Shown here one piece after another: positions 53,232-63,041 of a stretch of 64,000 nt of DNA. The notes below the pieces were generated by a model. The model did no database searches and had not been told where the DNA came from. It was given only the letters and a program-made list of their open reading frames with translations. Position 1 is the stretch's first letter. Every line of letters starts with the position of its first letter. Position numbers and translations under genes: made by a program. Origin of the DNA: an uncultured Alphaproteobacteria bacterium (GTDB lineage Bacteria > Pseudomonadota > Alphaproteobacteria > HIMB59 > GCA-002718135); assembly GCA_902615625.1 (NCBI GenBank), contig CACMPM010000005.1:1-64000 (forward strand), given 5' to 3'.

Positions 53232-54269
53232 ATGAAAGCATTAGTTTTAGAAAAAAAACTTGAATTGAATTTAAGAGATATAGATTTACCAAACAAGGTT
53301 GATTCAAATGATGTAAAAATCAAAATGCATACTGTTGGAATATGTGGTTCAGATATTCACTATTATGAACATGGTAAAATTGGGCAATGGCATATTAATG
53401 CACCGATGGTTTTGGGACACGAAGGCTCAGGAACAATCATCGACGTAGGTATAAATGTAAAAAATTTAAAAGTGGGTGACAGAGTTTGTGTTGAACCTCA
53501 GATTGTTAGTAAAAGTACAAAAGAATATAGACTTGGTATTTACAATTATGATCAAAAAGTAAAATTTTGGGCTACACCACCTATTCATGGTTGTTTAACA
53601 CCTGAGGTTGTGTTTCCAAGTGATATGGTTTTTAAAATACCAGACAATCTCTCTTATGCTGAAGGAGCAATGGTTGAGCCTTTAGCAGTAGGTATGCAAG
53701 GAGTAACTAAAGCAAAAATAAAACCTGGTCAAATTGGATTAGTAATGGGATCTGGGCCAATTGGATTGGTTACAGCCCTTGCTGCTTTAGCTGGAGGATG
53801 TGCAAAAGTTTATATTGCTGACATTTTAAGTGAAAAATTAAAAATGTGTGATTATTATCCTGATCTTATTCCCATAGATATATCTAAAGAAAATTTAGAA
53901 ACAAAAATTATGGATGAAACCAATGGATGGGGAGTTGATAGGTTTTTTGAATGTAGCGGATCAGTAAAAGCGTATGAAGCTATTTTTACTTGCTGTTCAC
54001 CTGGCGCACATGTTGTCTTAATTGGAAATAATGCTGAACCAGTACCAATGAATTGGGCTATACTATTTTCTAAAGGTCTTGAGTTTCAAACTGTGCATAG
54101 GTATTCACATCAATATGAACCATCAATAAGACTACTTGAACGAGGAAAAATTGATGTTAAGCCAATGATTACACATACCTTTAAATTCGAAGAAAGTGTT
54201 GAAGCATTTTTAAGAGCAGCAGAACATAGGTCCACCGATGTAAAGCTTCAAATAAAAATTGATGAATAG
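53232..54269 (+). CDS. Zinc-dependent polyol dehydrogenase (sorbitol/xylitol type)
   Basis: Medium-chain dehydrogenase of the L-iditol/xylitol 2-dehydrogenase group, 345 residues. Catalytic zinc ligands are in VGICGSDIHYYEHG and VLGHEGSGTI. The nucleotide fold has GLVMGSGPIGLVTALAALAGG. The four structural-zinc cysteines typical of the wider family are missing: the lobe reads EPQIVSKSTKEYRLGIYNYD, then VKFWATPPIHGC. This matches animal-type sorbitol dehydrogenases, which lack that metal. The expected product is a ketose such as D-xylulose. Its end overlaps the mannitol-dehydrogenase-family gene by 11 bases. Confidence 0.9.
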   Translation: MKALVLEKKLELNLRDIDLPNKVDSNDVKIKMHTVGICGSDIHYYEHGKIGQWHINAPMVLGHEGSGTIIDVGINVKNLKVGDRVCVEPQIVSKSTKEYRLGIYNYDQKVKFWATPPIHGCLTPEVVFPSDMVFKIPDNLSYAEGAMVEPLAVGMQGVTKAKIKPGQIGLVMGSGPIGLVTALAALAGGCAKVYIADILSEKLKMCDYYPDLIPIDISKENLETKIMDETNGWGVDRFFECSGSVKAYEAIFTCCSPGAHVVLIGNNAEPVPMNWAILFSKGLEFQTVHRYSHQYEPSIRLLERGKIDVKPMITHTFKFEESVEAFLRAAEHRSTDVKLQIKIDE

Positions 54270-55665
54270 AGGTGAACTAGCTATTTCATCTTTTAATAGA
54301 GAAAATTGTAAAACAGGTGTTGTTCATCTTGGTGTAGGAAATTTTCATAGAGCTCATCAAGCAAACTATATAGATGAATATCTTAATACAACTAATAATT
54401 TGAATTGGGGAATATGTGGAATTAATTTAAGAAAAGAAGATAGCAAAAATTTTGAAAATCTAAAATTAAGAAAAGGGAAATATATTCTGAAAACAATTTC
54501 TACATCTGGAGATGAAAAATATAAAGATATCAATTCAATTATAAAATTAATAGACTGGAGTAAGGAAAAAGATGAAGCTGAGGCTATTCTTTCAAATCCA
54601 GATATAAAATTAGTTACAATGACAATTACCGAAAGCGGTTACTATATAAATGAAAAAAATAAACTAAATCTAAATTTAGAACTTATTAAGAATAATATTC
54701 AAGGAAAAGAAAACAATATAATTTACTCTTTTCTTATGGCAGCTTTAAAAAAAAGAATGCTATCTATAAATGAAAAAATCACATTGCTATGCTGTGATAA
54801 TATAAGAGAAAATGGAAAAATGTTACAAGACTGTTTAAAAGAATATTTATCAGCATCTAAAGAATATGAACTTTTAGAATGGATAGAAGAAAATGTTAGT
54901 TTTCCCTCTTGTGTTGTTGATCGAATTACTCCTAGAACACCAGAATTTTTAAAGTCTGATATAATGGAAAAATTTAATTTAAAGGAAAATTGCGGCGTGA
55001 TGGCTGAACCCTTTATTCAATGGATAGTAGAGGATAACTTCATAAATGAAAGACCAAAGCTTGAAGATGTTGGTGTGAAGTTTGTGAAGGATGTTTTTCC
55101 CTACGAAGAAGCTAAAATTAGAATTCTAAATGGAGCTCACTTAGCATTAAGTTATTTTGGAGCACTTAAAGGTTATACAACTTATGATGAGGCAATATCA
55201 GATAAAAATTTAGAACAATTTTTCTTTGAAATTCAACAAAAGGAAATATTACCAGCGCTTGTTCACGAACCCTTTGATTTAGAAGAATATATGATCACAA
55301 TTTATGAAAGATTTAAAAATAAAAATATTGCTGATAAATTAGAGAGAATTGCAATGGATGGTGTAGGTAAATTTCCTATATTTATATTACCGACTATACA
55401 TAATTGCTTTGAAAAAAATATTATTCCTGAAAATTGTATTGATGCAATTGCGAGCTGGTATGTTTTTATGTTGAAAATCAAAGATAAAAAATTAAGTTTT
55501 GAATACTATGAACCAAGTTGGGAATGGGTCAAATATTATCTAGAAGAAGATAAAATTGTTGAATTTATAAATTGTATAGAACTATGGGGAAACACACCAA
55601 AACAATTTCCTTCATTTTCTAAAATTTTGAAAAAAAAAATAAATTTCTTAAAGGATATTTATTAA
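54259..55665 (+). CDS. Mannitol dehydrogenase family protein
   Basis: Long-chain NAD-dependent polyol dehydrogenase of 468 residues (mannitol, arabinitol or fructuronate substrates in the family). The N-terminal TGVVHLGVGNFHRAHQANYI, VDRITPRTPEF in the middle and the catalytic RILNGAHLALSYFGALKGY block are conserved. It begins inside the end of the zinc polyol dehydrogenase, so they are cotranslated. Next to a xylulokinase, D-arabinitol to D-xylulose is a plausible reaction, but mannitol to fructose cannot be excluded. Convergent with xylB (four-base overlap). Confidence 0.9.
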   Translation: MMNRGELAISSFNRENCKTGVVHLGVGNFHRAHQANYIDEYLNTTNNLNWGICGINLRKEDSKNFENLKLRKGKYILKTISTSGDEKYKDINSIIKLIDWSKEKDEAEAILSNPDIKLVTMTITESGYYINEKNKLNLNLELIKNNIQGKENNIIYSFLMAALKKRMLSINEKITLLCCDNIRENGKMLQDCLKEYLSASKEYELLEWIEENVSFPSCVVDRITPRTPEFLKSDIMEKFNLKENCGVMAEPFIQWIVEDNFINERPKLEDVGVKFVKDVFPYEEAKIRILNGAHLALSYFGALKGYTTYDEAISDKNLEQFFFEIQQKEILPALVHEPFDLEEYMITIYERFKNKNIADKLERIAMDGVGKFPIFILPTIHNCFEKNIIPENCIDAIASWYVFMLKIKDKKLSFEYYEPSWEWVKYYLEEDKIVEFINCIELWGNTPKQFPSFSKILKKKINFLKDIY

Positions 55666-57146
55666 AAATTTAAATTTTGAGCAATTTTGTTATTACTATT
55701 ATATAAATCTTTCCAAATAGCATACCTTCGTAACAAGATATCTATATTATTTTTCTTTGGTTCATAAATTTTACTTATTTTTATTTCACTAACAATTTTT
55801 TCTTTTTTATTTATTGTATCATCCTGAAACATTGCTAATCTTGCAACACCAAGTGCCGCACCAAATTCACTTTGATCACAAACACTTAATTTTCTATTTA
55901 ATAGCGATGCAAGCAATTCAATCCAGAATGAACTTTTTGAACCTCCTCCAACCATGTAAATGTTATCAAAGTTATCGTTAACTTTTAAAATAGAATTTAC
56001 TCCATCTAATATACCAAAACTAACACCTTCAATTACTGCATACTGTAAATCAGTTGCATTTGTTGTTGTTTTTATAGAGTGGAATGAGCCTCTAATATGT
56101 GGATCATTATGAGGAGTCCTCTCTCCAGAAAGATAAGGCAAAAAGTAAGAAGAATTATTTATAGTATCTTCATCTGTATAAAATTTTTCTACATTATTAA
56201 ATGTTTCTGCAATTGAAGTGCTTGTAACAGCACAGATCCAATCCAAACAATTACTTGTACTTAACATAACTGACATCAAGTGCCATTTATTTGGTAAACA
56301 ATGACAAAATGAATGTACTGCATCTCCAGTATTACTTAAAAAACTTTCAGTAGGAGTGAAAAAAACCCCTGAAGTACCAAGAGATATAAATGATTGATTT
56401 TTATTTGTTATACCCATACCAGTTGCTGCAGCCGCATTATCACCTGCTCCACCAACAACTTTCACATTATTATTAAAATTAAATTTATCTTTTAACTCTT
56501 TTTTTAAATAACCTGTCAGCTCATTGCCTTCCACAAGATTTGGCATATGTTTTTCTTCTAAAAACGAGCATGATAAAAGTTTATTAGACCATTTTCTATG
56601 TTTTATGTCTAACCACAATGTGCCAGATGCATCTGACATTTCAGAAAAAAATTCACCGGTAAGAATAAATCTTAAATAATCTTTTGGTAATAAAACTTTA
56701 AAAATTTTTCGAAAATTATCTATTTCATTATTTTTAATCCAATTTATTTTTGGAGCAGTGAAGCCGGGCATAGTGATATTTCCTGAGATTGATCGTACAT
56801 CAAAATTTTGTTTTTCAAATTCTTCACACTCTTGATGTGATCTAGTATCATTCCAAAGAATACATGGTCTAATAACATTTCCATCCTTATCTATTAAAGT
56901 AGCTCCATGCATATGTCCTGATATGCCTAGAGAGACGGTTTGCGAAAACTCATTTGGTTTTTTTAGCTTCAAAGCTTCAAAACAATTCATTGTTGAGTCA
57001 ATCCATTCTTGTGGATTTTGCTCACTAAAACCATTTTTTGGAGATTGTACTGTGAGACTTGAAGTAGCTGTAGCAAGAATTTTTTGGTTTTGATCAATTA
57101 AAATCATTTTAATTGAAGAAGTACCAAGATCTATTCCAATAAACAT
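55662..57146 (-). CDS. xylB: Xylulokinase
   Basis: FGGY-family kinase that makes D-xylulose 5-phosphate. MFIGIDLGTSSIKMILID starts the N-terminal ATPase lobe. GISGHMHGATLID carries the xylulose-specific MHG motif. GGAGDNAAAATGMG and MVGGGSKSSFWIELLASLL are in the second lobe. The length of 494 residues is standard. It stands on the opposite strand from the two polyol dehydrogenases but fits as the step after them. Confidence 0.93.
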   Translation of the reverse strand: MFIGIDLGTSSIKMILIDQNQKILATATSSLTVQSPKNGFSEQNPQEWIDSTMNCFEALKLKKPNEFSQTVSLGISGHMHGATLIDKDGNVIRPCILWNDTRSHQECEEFEKQNFDVRSISGNITMPGFTAPKINWIKNNEIDNFRKIFKVLLPKDYLRFILTGEFFSEMSDASGTLWLDIKHRKWSNKLLSCSFLEEKHMPNLVEGNELTGYLKKELKDKFNFNNNVKVVGGAGDNAAAATGMGITNKNQSFISLGTSGVFFTPTESFLSNTGDAVHSFCHCLPNKWHLMSVMLSTSNCLDWICAVTSTSIAETFNNVEKFYTDEDTINNSSYFLPYLSGERTPHNDPHIRGSFHSIKTTTNATDLQYAVIEGVSFGILDGVNSILKVNDNFDNIYMVGGGSKSSFWIELLASLLNRKLSVCDQSEFGAALGVARLAMFQDDTINKKEKIVSEIKISKIYEPKKNNIDILLRRYAIWKDLYNSNNKIAQNLNF

Positions 57147-57194
57147 TTTAAAATTATAACATTAATATTTTAAATCATACAAAAAAAATTAGGG

Positions 57195-58055
57195 TTACTT
57201 GTAAGAATACCTAAATATAAATACACCAGATGCGACAATAATAATTGCTCCAATAATTGTAAATATATCTGGTATTTCTTTATATACAATTAGACCAAAT
57301 AATATTGCCCAAACTATTATTGTATAATTATAGGGTGCTAATACACTTGCGGGAGTAATACTTAATGCCTTAATTTGTAAAAATAAACCCATACAAAAAA
57401 AGAAGCCTAAAAATATAAAAAATATAAAAGAAAATGAATGAAGAGGTTGCCAAAAAAATATTGATAATATTGAAGTAATTATGACACCTACAAGACCATT
57501 GTAGAATAACATAGTTTCATTATCATCGTACTGAGCGTTTAATCTTGTTGCTATTTGAAAAAGTGAATAAAAAAAAGCAGCGAGTAAAGGAATGACAAGG
57601 TAGGGATTAAATATTGTTAAGCCAGGGCGCATAATAAGAATAACACCAAAAAAACTAAAACCAATTGCTACCCAAGTAGCTAAGTTTATTTTTTCCTTTA
57701 GAATTAAATAAGAAAAAAAAACAACTAAAACTGGTGATAAAGATCCAATTGTGTGTGCATCTGCAAGAGCTAAATACCTAAATGATAATACAAAAAAACA
57801 AGCCTCACAAACAGATAGGATACATCTAGTAATTTGTATTTTATAATTATTTGATAGATAATAATTTTTTACATTATTTTTTTTTGCAATAAAAAAAGAA
57901 AATATAAGACAAAAAGTATATTTAACAAATAATAGCACAAAAACTGAATGATACTGCACAGCTGTTTTTTGAATTGTGTCTAAGATACCAAAAGATAAAT
58001 AAGTTAAAAGTATTAAAATAATTCCATAGTTATATGGGTTTGATTTATTTTTCAT
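57195..58055 (-). CDS. DMT superfamily transporter (EamA type)
   Basis: Ten-helix inner-membrane transporter with two EamA repeats, 286 residues. The first repeat includes LSFRYLALADAHTIGSLSPV and VVFFSYLILKEKIN; the second ends in YNYTIIVWAILFGLIVYKEIP with GAIIIVASGVFIF. Substrates of the family are metabolites such as amino acids or nucleosides; it may export or import a compound linked with the neighbouring catabolic genes. It starts at the last base of the serine hydrolase gene (TAATG-type overlap). Confidence 0.9.
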   Translation of the reverse strand: MKNKSNPYNYGIILILLTYLSFGILDTIQKTAVQYHSVFVLLFVKYTFCLIFSFFIAKKNNVKNYYLSNNYKIQITRCILSVCEACFFVLSFRYLALADAHTIGSLSPVLVVFFSYLILKEKINLATWVAIGFSFFGVILIMRPGLTIFNPYLVIPLLAAFFYSLFQIATRLNAQYDDNETMLFYNGLVGVIITSILSIFFWQPLHSFSFIFFIFLGFFFCMGLFLQIKALSITPASVLAPYNYTIIVWAILFGLIVYKEIPDIFTIIGAIIIVASGVFIFRYSYK

Positions 58056-59245
58056 TAAAGATTTTTGAAAATATTATTATAGAAGTCTTTTTTAATATTT
58101 TTTTCAGCATCTAAAATTTGCATCATTACAACTGCTGATAAATCATTAATTGGATCAACCAAGAAATACGTAGCAGCATAACCTGACCAGCCAAATTCAC
58201 CAATAACACCAAATTTGTTTTGAGATGTATTATTCATCAAAACTCTAAATCCAAGACCCCATCCATAACCATCTAAATCATTTTCATAATTTTCATCTTT
58301 AATTGTATTCGTTGATGTTATTTCGATGGGCAATAAGTTTAAATCTAATGAATTACAACGCATAGATTGAAGAGTTTCCTTATTTACCAGTGGCTTAGCA
58401 TTTTTACCTTTACCATTAATTAGCATAGTGGCAAATTTAATGTAGTCTGCAGCTGTTGAAAATAAACCATGTCCACCTCTAGAGTAATTTACATTGTTTG
58501 CAGGGTATCCATATAAAATTAATTTTCTTGTAGCCAAAGTTAAGTTAGTTAACTTTGATTTGACACTATTATATTCAAAAGTTTCAACTAAATTTTGGTT
58601 TTTATCTTCACTAATAAAAAAATTTGTTTCATTCATTTCTAATGGATTAAATATATTTTCATTTAAAATATTTATTAACTTATCTTTTGTTACAATTTCT
58701 AGAATTCTTGCTAAAATATCTATAGAGATTGAATAATGCCATTCTGATCCTGGCTCATAGAGTAATGGTAAACTGGAGATACTTTCAATTTCCTCTTCTA
58801 AGCTTCTAGTAGATGAATGAAACAACTTCTTTTCTTCATAACCTTCAGCTAAAAAATTGTTACTACTATTGTAAGTAAAGCCAGCTGTATGTTGCAAAAG
58901 TTGTCTAACTGTGGGAATGTTATCTACTTTAATAGTATCGTCTAATTTACTTGTTAACGATTTAAGTTTTTTTAGATTTTTGAAATTTGGTAAATATTTT
59001 TCTATAGTATCATCAAGAGATAAAAAATTTTTTTCTATTAGTTGCATTGCCGCAAAACCAACAATTGGTTTAGTCATAGACCAGATTCTGTAATATGAAT
59101 TTTTATTAAGTTTATTATTTTTAACTAGATCATTATATCCAATTACCTCATGATAAGTATTATTTTTGTAATTTATTATCCATTCAGCACCATTACATCT
59201 TCCAGCATCAATATGTTTTTGAAAATCTAATCTAATGTTATCCAT
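58055..59245 (-). CDS. Serine hydrolase, beta-lactamase class C / esterase family
   Basis: Penicillin-binding-protein-fold serine hydrolase of 396 residues. The nucleophile is in the SxxK motif RIWSMTKPIVGFAA. The tyrosine motif appears as EWHYSISIDILARIL, and the closing strand as FGWSGYAATYFLVDP. There is no signal peptide, so it is more likely a cytoplasmic esterase or lactonase than a beta-lactamase. Given its place among sugar genes, hydrolysis of a sugar ester or lactone is a reasonable guess. Adjacent to the transporter and the Ldh-family gene on the same strand. Confidence 0.85.
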   Translation of the reverse strand: MDNIRLDFQKHIDAGRCNGAEWIINYKNNTYHEVIGYNDLVKNNKLNKNSYYRIWSMTKPIVGFAAMQLIEKNFLSLDDTIEKYLPNFKNLKKLKSLTSKLDDTIKVDNIPTVRQLLQHTAGFTYNSSNNFLAEGYEEKKLFHSSTRSLEEEIESISSLPLLYEPGSEWHYSISIDILARILEIVTKDKLINILNENIFNPLEMNETNFFISEDKNQNLVETFEYNSVKSKLTNLTLATRKLILYGYPANNVNYSRGGHGLFSTAADYIKFATMLINGKGKNAKPLVNKETLQSMRCNSLDLNLLPIEITSTNTIKDENYENDLDGYGWGLGFRVLMNNTSQNKFGVIGEFGWSGYAATYFLVDPINDLSAVVMMQILDAEKNIKKDFYNNIFKNL

Positions 59246-59252
59246 AAATGGA

Positions 59253-60251
59253 TTAGATTAGACTCTTTATTTTTTCTATGAGCTCGGTATTGATATGTCT
59301 TGTACCTTTATCTTCTCTATTAGTATGTCTTCTTTGACCAGGTAACCGGACGCCGTCTAAGGATGTCATTTGTTCAAAAAATTTTTCAGCATGTTCATTC
59401 CAATTTTTTCCTGCAATAAGCTCAGGAGATAAAGCCATAATAAACTCACCTCCTCGTGCTGGACCTCCATCGTTATTGTCCTCTTGTTTTGCCTCAAAAC
59501 TAAACAAATCTCCAACTAGACCGGCAGCCAGTAATTCAATCATCATAGCTATAGCAGAACCCTTATAATCACCAAAAGTCAAAAGCACTCCTCCATTTGC
59601 TATTTGATTTGGATCATCAGTTTTTTCACCATCTTTATTTAAGCCAGTTCCAAAGGGTACTTTATGACCATCACGCGCTGCAACTTGTACTTCGCCCATT
59701 GCCATCGTTGAAGTTGCCATATCATAAACAACGGGGGTATTATTTTTTCTAGGCCAAGCAAATGATATTGGATTAGTTCCAAATAATGGTTTTTTTGCAC
59801 CAGCTGGAGCTACACATGGTTTGTATGCTGTGCAAGCAATACCAATTAAATTATTTTCTGCTAATTCTTCTGTCTCATGCCATAACGCAGCAAAGTGATG
59901 GGTATTAGTTATTGTTAAAACCCCTACGCCATGCTTACTTGTTGTTTTTATTAATTCTGGTAATCCAACTTTAATTGAAACTGGAGCGAAACCAAAATCA
60001 CCCTCTACACGAATTGCATTTTGGGTAAGATAGTTGTTCGATGGTCGAGAAGTTCCATTTACTTTCTTACTTTTGAGAGATGCTACATAACCAGGAATAC
60101 GAAATAATCCGTGAGATACACTTCCATCTCTTTCAGCATGTGTGACCGTAGTAGCTACAGAATCAGAATTGTAATGGTCACATCCATGTTTTGATAAGGC
60201 TTTATAAGCTAAATTATATATGTTTTCTAATTCGAGGGACGTTGTATTCAT
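59253..60251 (-). CDS. Ldh family NAD(P)-dependent 2-hydroxyacid dehydrogenase
   Basis: Malate/L-lactate dehydrogenase type II (Ldh_2) family, 332 residues. The N-terminal HAERDGSVSHGLFRIPGYV and the middle VLTITNTHHFAALWHETEEL are signature blocks, along with NPISFAWPRKNNTPVVYDMA and the GVLLTFGDYKGSAIAMMIEL cofactor region. Relatives oxidise L-lactate, malate, sulfolactate, ureidoglycolate or reduce cyclic imino acids. Divergent from the FAD-linked oxidase by 33 bases; the pair may handle both stereoisomers or both ends of a 2-hydroxyacid pathway. Confidence 0.9.
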   Translation of the reverse strand: MNTTSLELENIYNLAYKALSKHGCDHYNSDSVATTVTHAERDGSVSHGLFRIPGYVASLKSKKVNGTSRPSNNYLTQNAIRVEGDFGFAPVSIKVGLPELIKTTSKHGVGVLTITNTHHFAALWHETEELAENNLIGIACTAYKPCVAPAGAKKPLFGTNPISFAWPRKNNTPVVYDMATSTMAMGEVQVAARDGHKVPFGTGLNKDGEKTDDPNQIANGGVLLTFGDYKGSAIAMMIELLAAGLVGDLFSFEAKQEDNNDGGPARGGEFIMALSPELIAGKNWNEHAEKFFEQMTSLDGVRLPGQRRHTNREDKGTRHINTELIEKIKSLI

Positions 60252-60284
60252 TTACTTTTATCAAATAATTAATATTATTGAGCA

Positions 60285-61652
60285 ATGGATAGAGGATTAT
60301 TAGACAATTTGAAAGAGATTTTGCAAGAAAGAATATCATTTTCAGAAAGTGTAAGAAATAATCATGCTAAAGGAGAAGATGCTTATGATCCTGTGTTACC
60401 AAGAGCTGTTTTGTTCCCAAAAAATAATGATGAGCTTTCTAAAATATTAAAAATTTGTAATGAATTTAAAGTACCTGTAACTGCTTATGGTACTGGCACA
60501 TCTTTAGAAGGGCATGTTGTTGGAAATAATGAAGGTTTTACAATTTCAATGGAAAATTTTAACAACATTATTTCTATTAATGAGGCAGATTTTGATTGTC
60601 GTGTACAAGCAAATGTTTCTCGTGAACAGCTTAATGAGACATTAAAAGACAAAGGTGTTTTTTTTCCAATTGATCCAGGTGCAAATGCTGCATTAGGCGG
60701 TATGGCAGCTTGCTCAGCTTCGGGGACTATGGCAGTAAGATATGGAACAATGAAAACAGCTGTACTAGGCCTTACAGTTGTTCTTGCAAATGGTGATATA
60801 ATTAAAACAGGCACGCGAGCAAAAAAAACTTCTGCGGGTTACAATCTTACTAACCTATTTGTTGGTTCAGAGGGCACACTTGGCATTATAACAGAAGTGC
60901 ACTTAAGACTATCTCCAATTCCTGAGAGCATAATGAGTGCTGTCTGTCAATTTCCAGATCTTGACTCTGCAGTTGTAACGGCTCAAGAAATAATTCAATA
61001 TGGAGTTCCAATTGCAAGAGTTGAACTATTAAATAAAGACCAAATGGATATAAGTATTAAATATTCAAAATTAGAAAATTTAGAAAGTTTACCAACACTT
61101 TTTTATGAATTTCATGGTAGTGAAATTTCAAATAAAGAATCAATAGACGTTGTTGAAGAGATATCTAAAAATAACAATGGTAGTGAATTTAAATGGGCAT
61201 CTAACACAGAAGAAAGAAACAAGATATGGAAAGCAAGACATAATGTTTATTATTCAGTTAAAGCACAAGGAGATGATGTGAGAGTTTATGCTACAGATGT
61301 TTGTGTTCCTATTTCAAACATTGTTGAATGTATTATGTTTGCAGAAAATGAACTTCAGGGTACAGGATTGAAAGCTCCAATGGTTGGTCATGTAGGAGAT
61401 GGAAATTTTCATGTAACTATTGTCTATGATCCAAATAAAGAGAATGAATATAAATACATAAGAGAATTTAGTAATAAATTAATTGATAAAGCACTAGAAA
61501 TGGATGGAACTATTACTGGTGAGCACGGTATCGGCCTTCAAAAAAAAGAGTATCTACTGAAACAGCATCCAGATAATGTTCCTTTGATGAAATTGATTAA
61601 AAAAAGTTTTGATCCAAATAATATTATGAACCCTGGCAAAATTTTTGATTAG
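60285..61652 (+). CDS. FAD-linked oxidase, D-lactate dehydrogenase/GlcD-like
   Basis: Flavoprotein of the VAO fold, 455 residues. The FAD-binding loop is VTAYGTGTSLEGHVVG, followed by GVFFPIDPGANAALGGMAA and TSAGYNLTNLFVGSEGTLGI. The C-terminal cap has VGHVGDGNFHVTI, TGEHGIGLQKKEYL and NIMNPGKIF, as in D-lactate dehydrogenase (cytochrome) and glycolate oxidase subunit GlcD. No GlcE/GlcF partner lies next to it, so the single-subunit D-lactate or D-2-hydroxyacid dehydrogenase type is more likely. It ends three bases from the convergent Gfo/Idh/MocA gene. Confidence 0.9.
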   Translation: MDRGLLDNLKEILQERISFSESVRNNHAKGEDAYDPVLPRAVLFPKNNDELSKILKICNEFKVPVTAYGTGTSLEGHVVGNNEGFTISMENFNNIISINEADFDCRVQANVSREQLNETLKDKGVFFPIDPGANAALGGMAACSASGTMAVRYGTMKTAVLGLTVVLANGDIIKTGTRAKKTSAGYNLTNLFVGSEGTLGIITEVHLRLSPIPESIMSAVCQFPDLDSAVVTAQEIIQYGVPIARVELLNKDQMDISIKYSKLENLESLPTLFYEFHGSEISNKESIDVVEEISKNNNGSEFKWASNTEERNKIWKARHNVYYSVKAQGDDVRVYATDVCVPISNIVECIMFAENELQGTGLKAPMVGHVGDGNFHVTIVYDPNKENEYKYIREFSNKLIDKALEMDGTITGEHGIGLQKKEYLLKQHPDNVPLMKLIKKSFDPNNIMNPGKIFD

Positions 61653-61655
61653 AAA

Positions 61656-62711
61656 TTATACTTGCTCGACTTTTTCACTTTTAATTGATCTATAGACCGC
61701 ATCTAATACTTTGACTGTTTTCATACCAATATCGGAGTTTGCATGATTAATAAAATTTTTATTTAAGCAAATATCAACAAACGTATTTATAGGAGACTCT
61801 GTACTATAAGCCATAGTTCCTTGACCTTCTTTAATCTGATCCTGAATATCATTACCATCATTCAATCTAATTAATAATCTTTCTCTTTTTATTTCCATAT
61901 CTAAATAAAGTGTTCCTTTAGTTCCGTGAACATTTATATAAAAAGTGCCTCCAAAATCTTTTGGAACATATGCACATCCAGAAAATGATCCGGTTGCACC
62001 ATTCGAAAATTTTATAGAAATTGCATCTGTATAATCAACATTTGTTGGGGAAGGAACTGAAAAACAAAAAGCTTTTTCAGCTGTTAATTGAGTTATCTTA
62101 AAAACTCCTCCAAACATATGTGATAATTGACCCCATCCATAACCTCCCCCTTTACTAGGATCAGACCAAGTTGATGCTAAAGGTTGGAAAGTGTGGTCAT
62201 TAGACTCACTTAAAGGTATTCCCTGAAATAAATCTACTAAAGAGGATGAAAAAGCAGCATCTATATGTTTTATTTCACCAATGACTCCATCCTGTATATA
62301 TTTTTCAGCCTTTGGCATAAAGTGTGTAAAATTAAATCCATTTGGAACTAAAATTTCCTTCTTTACTTCTTTTGCTAAATTGTAAAGTTTTTCTGCATCT
62401 GAGGAATTTGTTGTCATTGGTTTTTCAATTAAAACGTGACACCCCTTTTCAAGAGAAGCTTTTGCATTTTCGTAATGTGCAAAATGAGGTGATGCAATTA
62501 CAACACCATCTAAAGGGCTAAGACTTAACATTTCATGAAAATCTGTTGAAGCATGTTGAAAATTGAATTTGTTTTTTACAAAATTCAATTGATCTTCTTC
62601 TAATTTACAAACACTTACAAGCTCAACATCTTCTCTTTTTTTTAAATTTGGAATATGATATTCAGTTGCCCACCAGCCTGCACCGATAACTCCTATTCTA
62701 GCTTTATTCAT
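61656..62711 (-). CDS. Gfo/Idh/MocA family sugar oxidoreductase
   Basis: NAD(P)-dependent sugar or inositol dehydrogenase of 351 residues. The Rossmann start is RIGVIGAGWWATEYHIPNL; the lysine motif is CHVLIEKPMTTNSSDAEKL (EKP). The C-terminal half is the dimerising substrate domain with GGGYGWGQLSHMFGGVF, including the conserved His. Which sugar is used cannot be told. It starts one base after the mutarotase stop and belongs to the run mutarotase, SDR and ABC permease on the minus strand. Confidence 0.9.
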   Translation of the reverse strand: MNKARIGVIGAGWWATEYHIPNLKKREDVELVSVCKLEEDQLNFVKNKFNFQHASTDFHEMLSLSPLDGVVIASPHFAHYENAKASLEKGCHVLIEKPMTTNSSDAEKLYNLAKEVKKEILVPNGFNFTHFMPKAEKYIQDGVIGEIKHIDAAFSSSLVDLFQGIPLSESNDHTFQPLASTWSDPSKGGGYGWGQLSHMFGGVFKITQLTAEKAFCFSVPSPTNVDYTDAISIKFSNGATGSFSGCAYVPKDFGGTFYINVHGTKGTLYLDMEIKRERLLIRLNDGNDIQDQIKEGQGTMAYSTESPINTFVDICLNKNFINHANSDIGMKTVKVLDAVYRSIKSEKVEQV

Positions 62712-62712
62712 T

Positions 62713-63027
62713 TTAATCTAAATGCATTTGAATAGGTAATAAATATGGAAAATTAGTTTTTGGATCGACTTCTGCTTTTAAAATATCAGACATATACTCG
62801 CCCCACTTTTTATTAACTTCACTTTTTACAATATGATCAATTGATTTTTTCAAGTCATCAGTCTCAAAGTAACCAAACAAAGTTAATCCATGACGAAAAA
62901 TATTATAATTTCTTAGTCCTGCATCACTGAGCATTTGAACCATCTCTGGCCAAATTTCATCATGTCTTTTTTTATACTCATCTTCATAACCAGGTCTTAC
63001 TTCTAAAACCCATGCATAATTACTCAT
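62713..63027 (-). CDS. rhaM: L-rhamnose mutarotase
   Basis: Interconverts anomers of L-rhamnose (or a related 6-deoxyhexose). The 104-residue protein has the family core YKKRHDEIWPEMVQMLSDAG, with the catalytic His, then NIFRHGLTLFGYFETDD, and the closing YLLPIQMHLD. It sits between an SDR and a Gfo/Idh/MocA enzyme, downstream of a sugar ABC permease, which supports a deoxysugar uptake and oxidation operon. Confidence 0.92.
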   Translation of the reverse strand: MSNYAWVLEVRPGYEDEYKKRHDEIWPEMVQMLSDAGLRNYNIFRHGLTLFGYFETDDLKKSIDHIVKSEVNKKWGEYMSDILKAEVDPKTNFPYLLPIQMHLD

Positions 63028-63041
63028 ATTATTTTTCCTTT

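Noticed and set aside
58055-59245. Serine hydrolase as an antibiotic-resistance beta-lactamase
   Set aside because: It has no signal peptide and lies among sugar genes; the fold is shared by esterases and peptidases, so resistance cannot be claimed.
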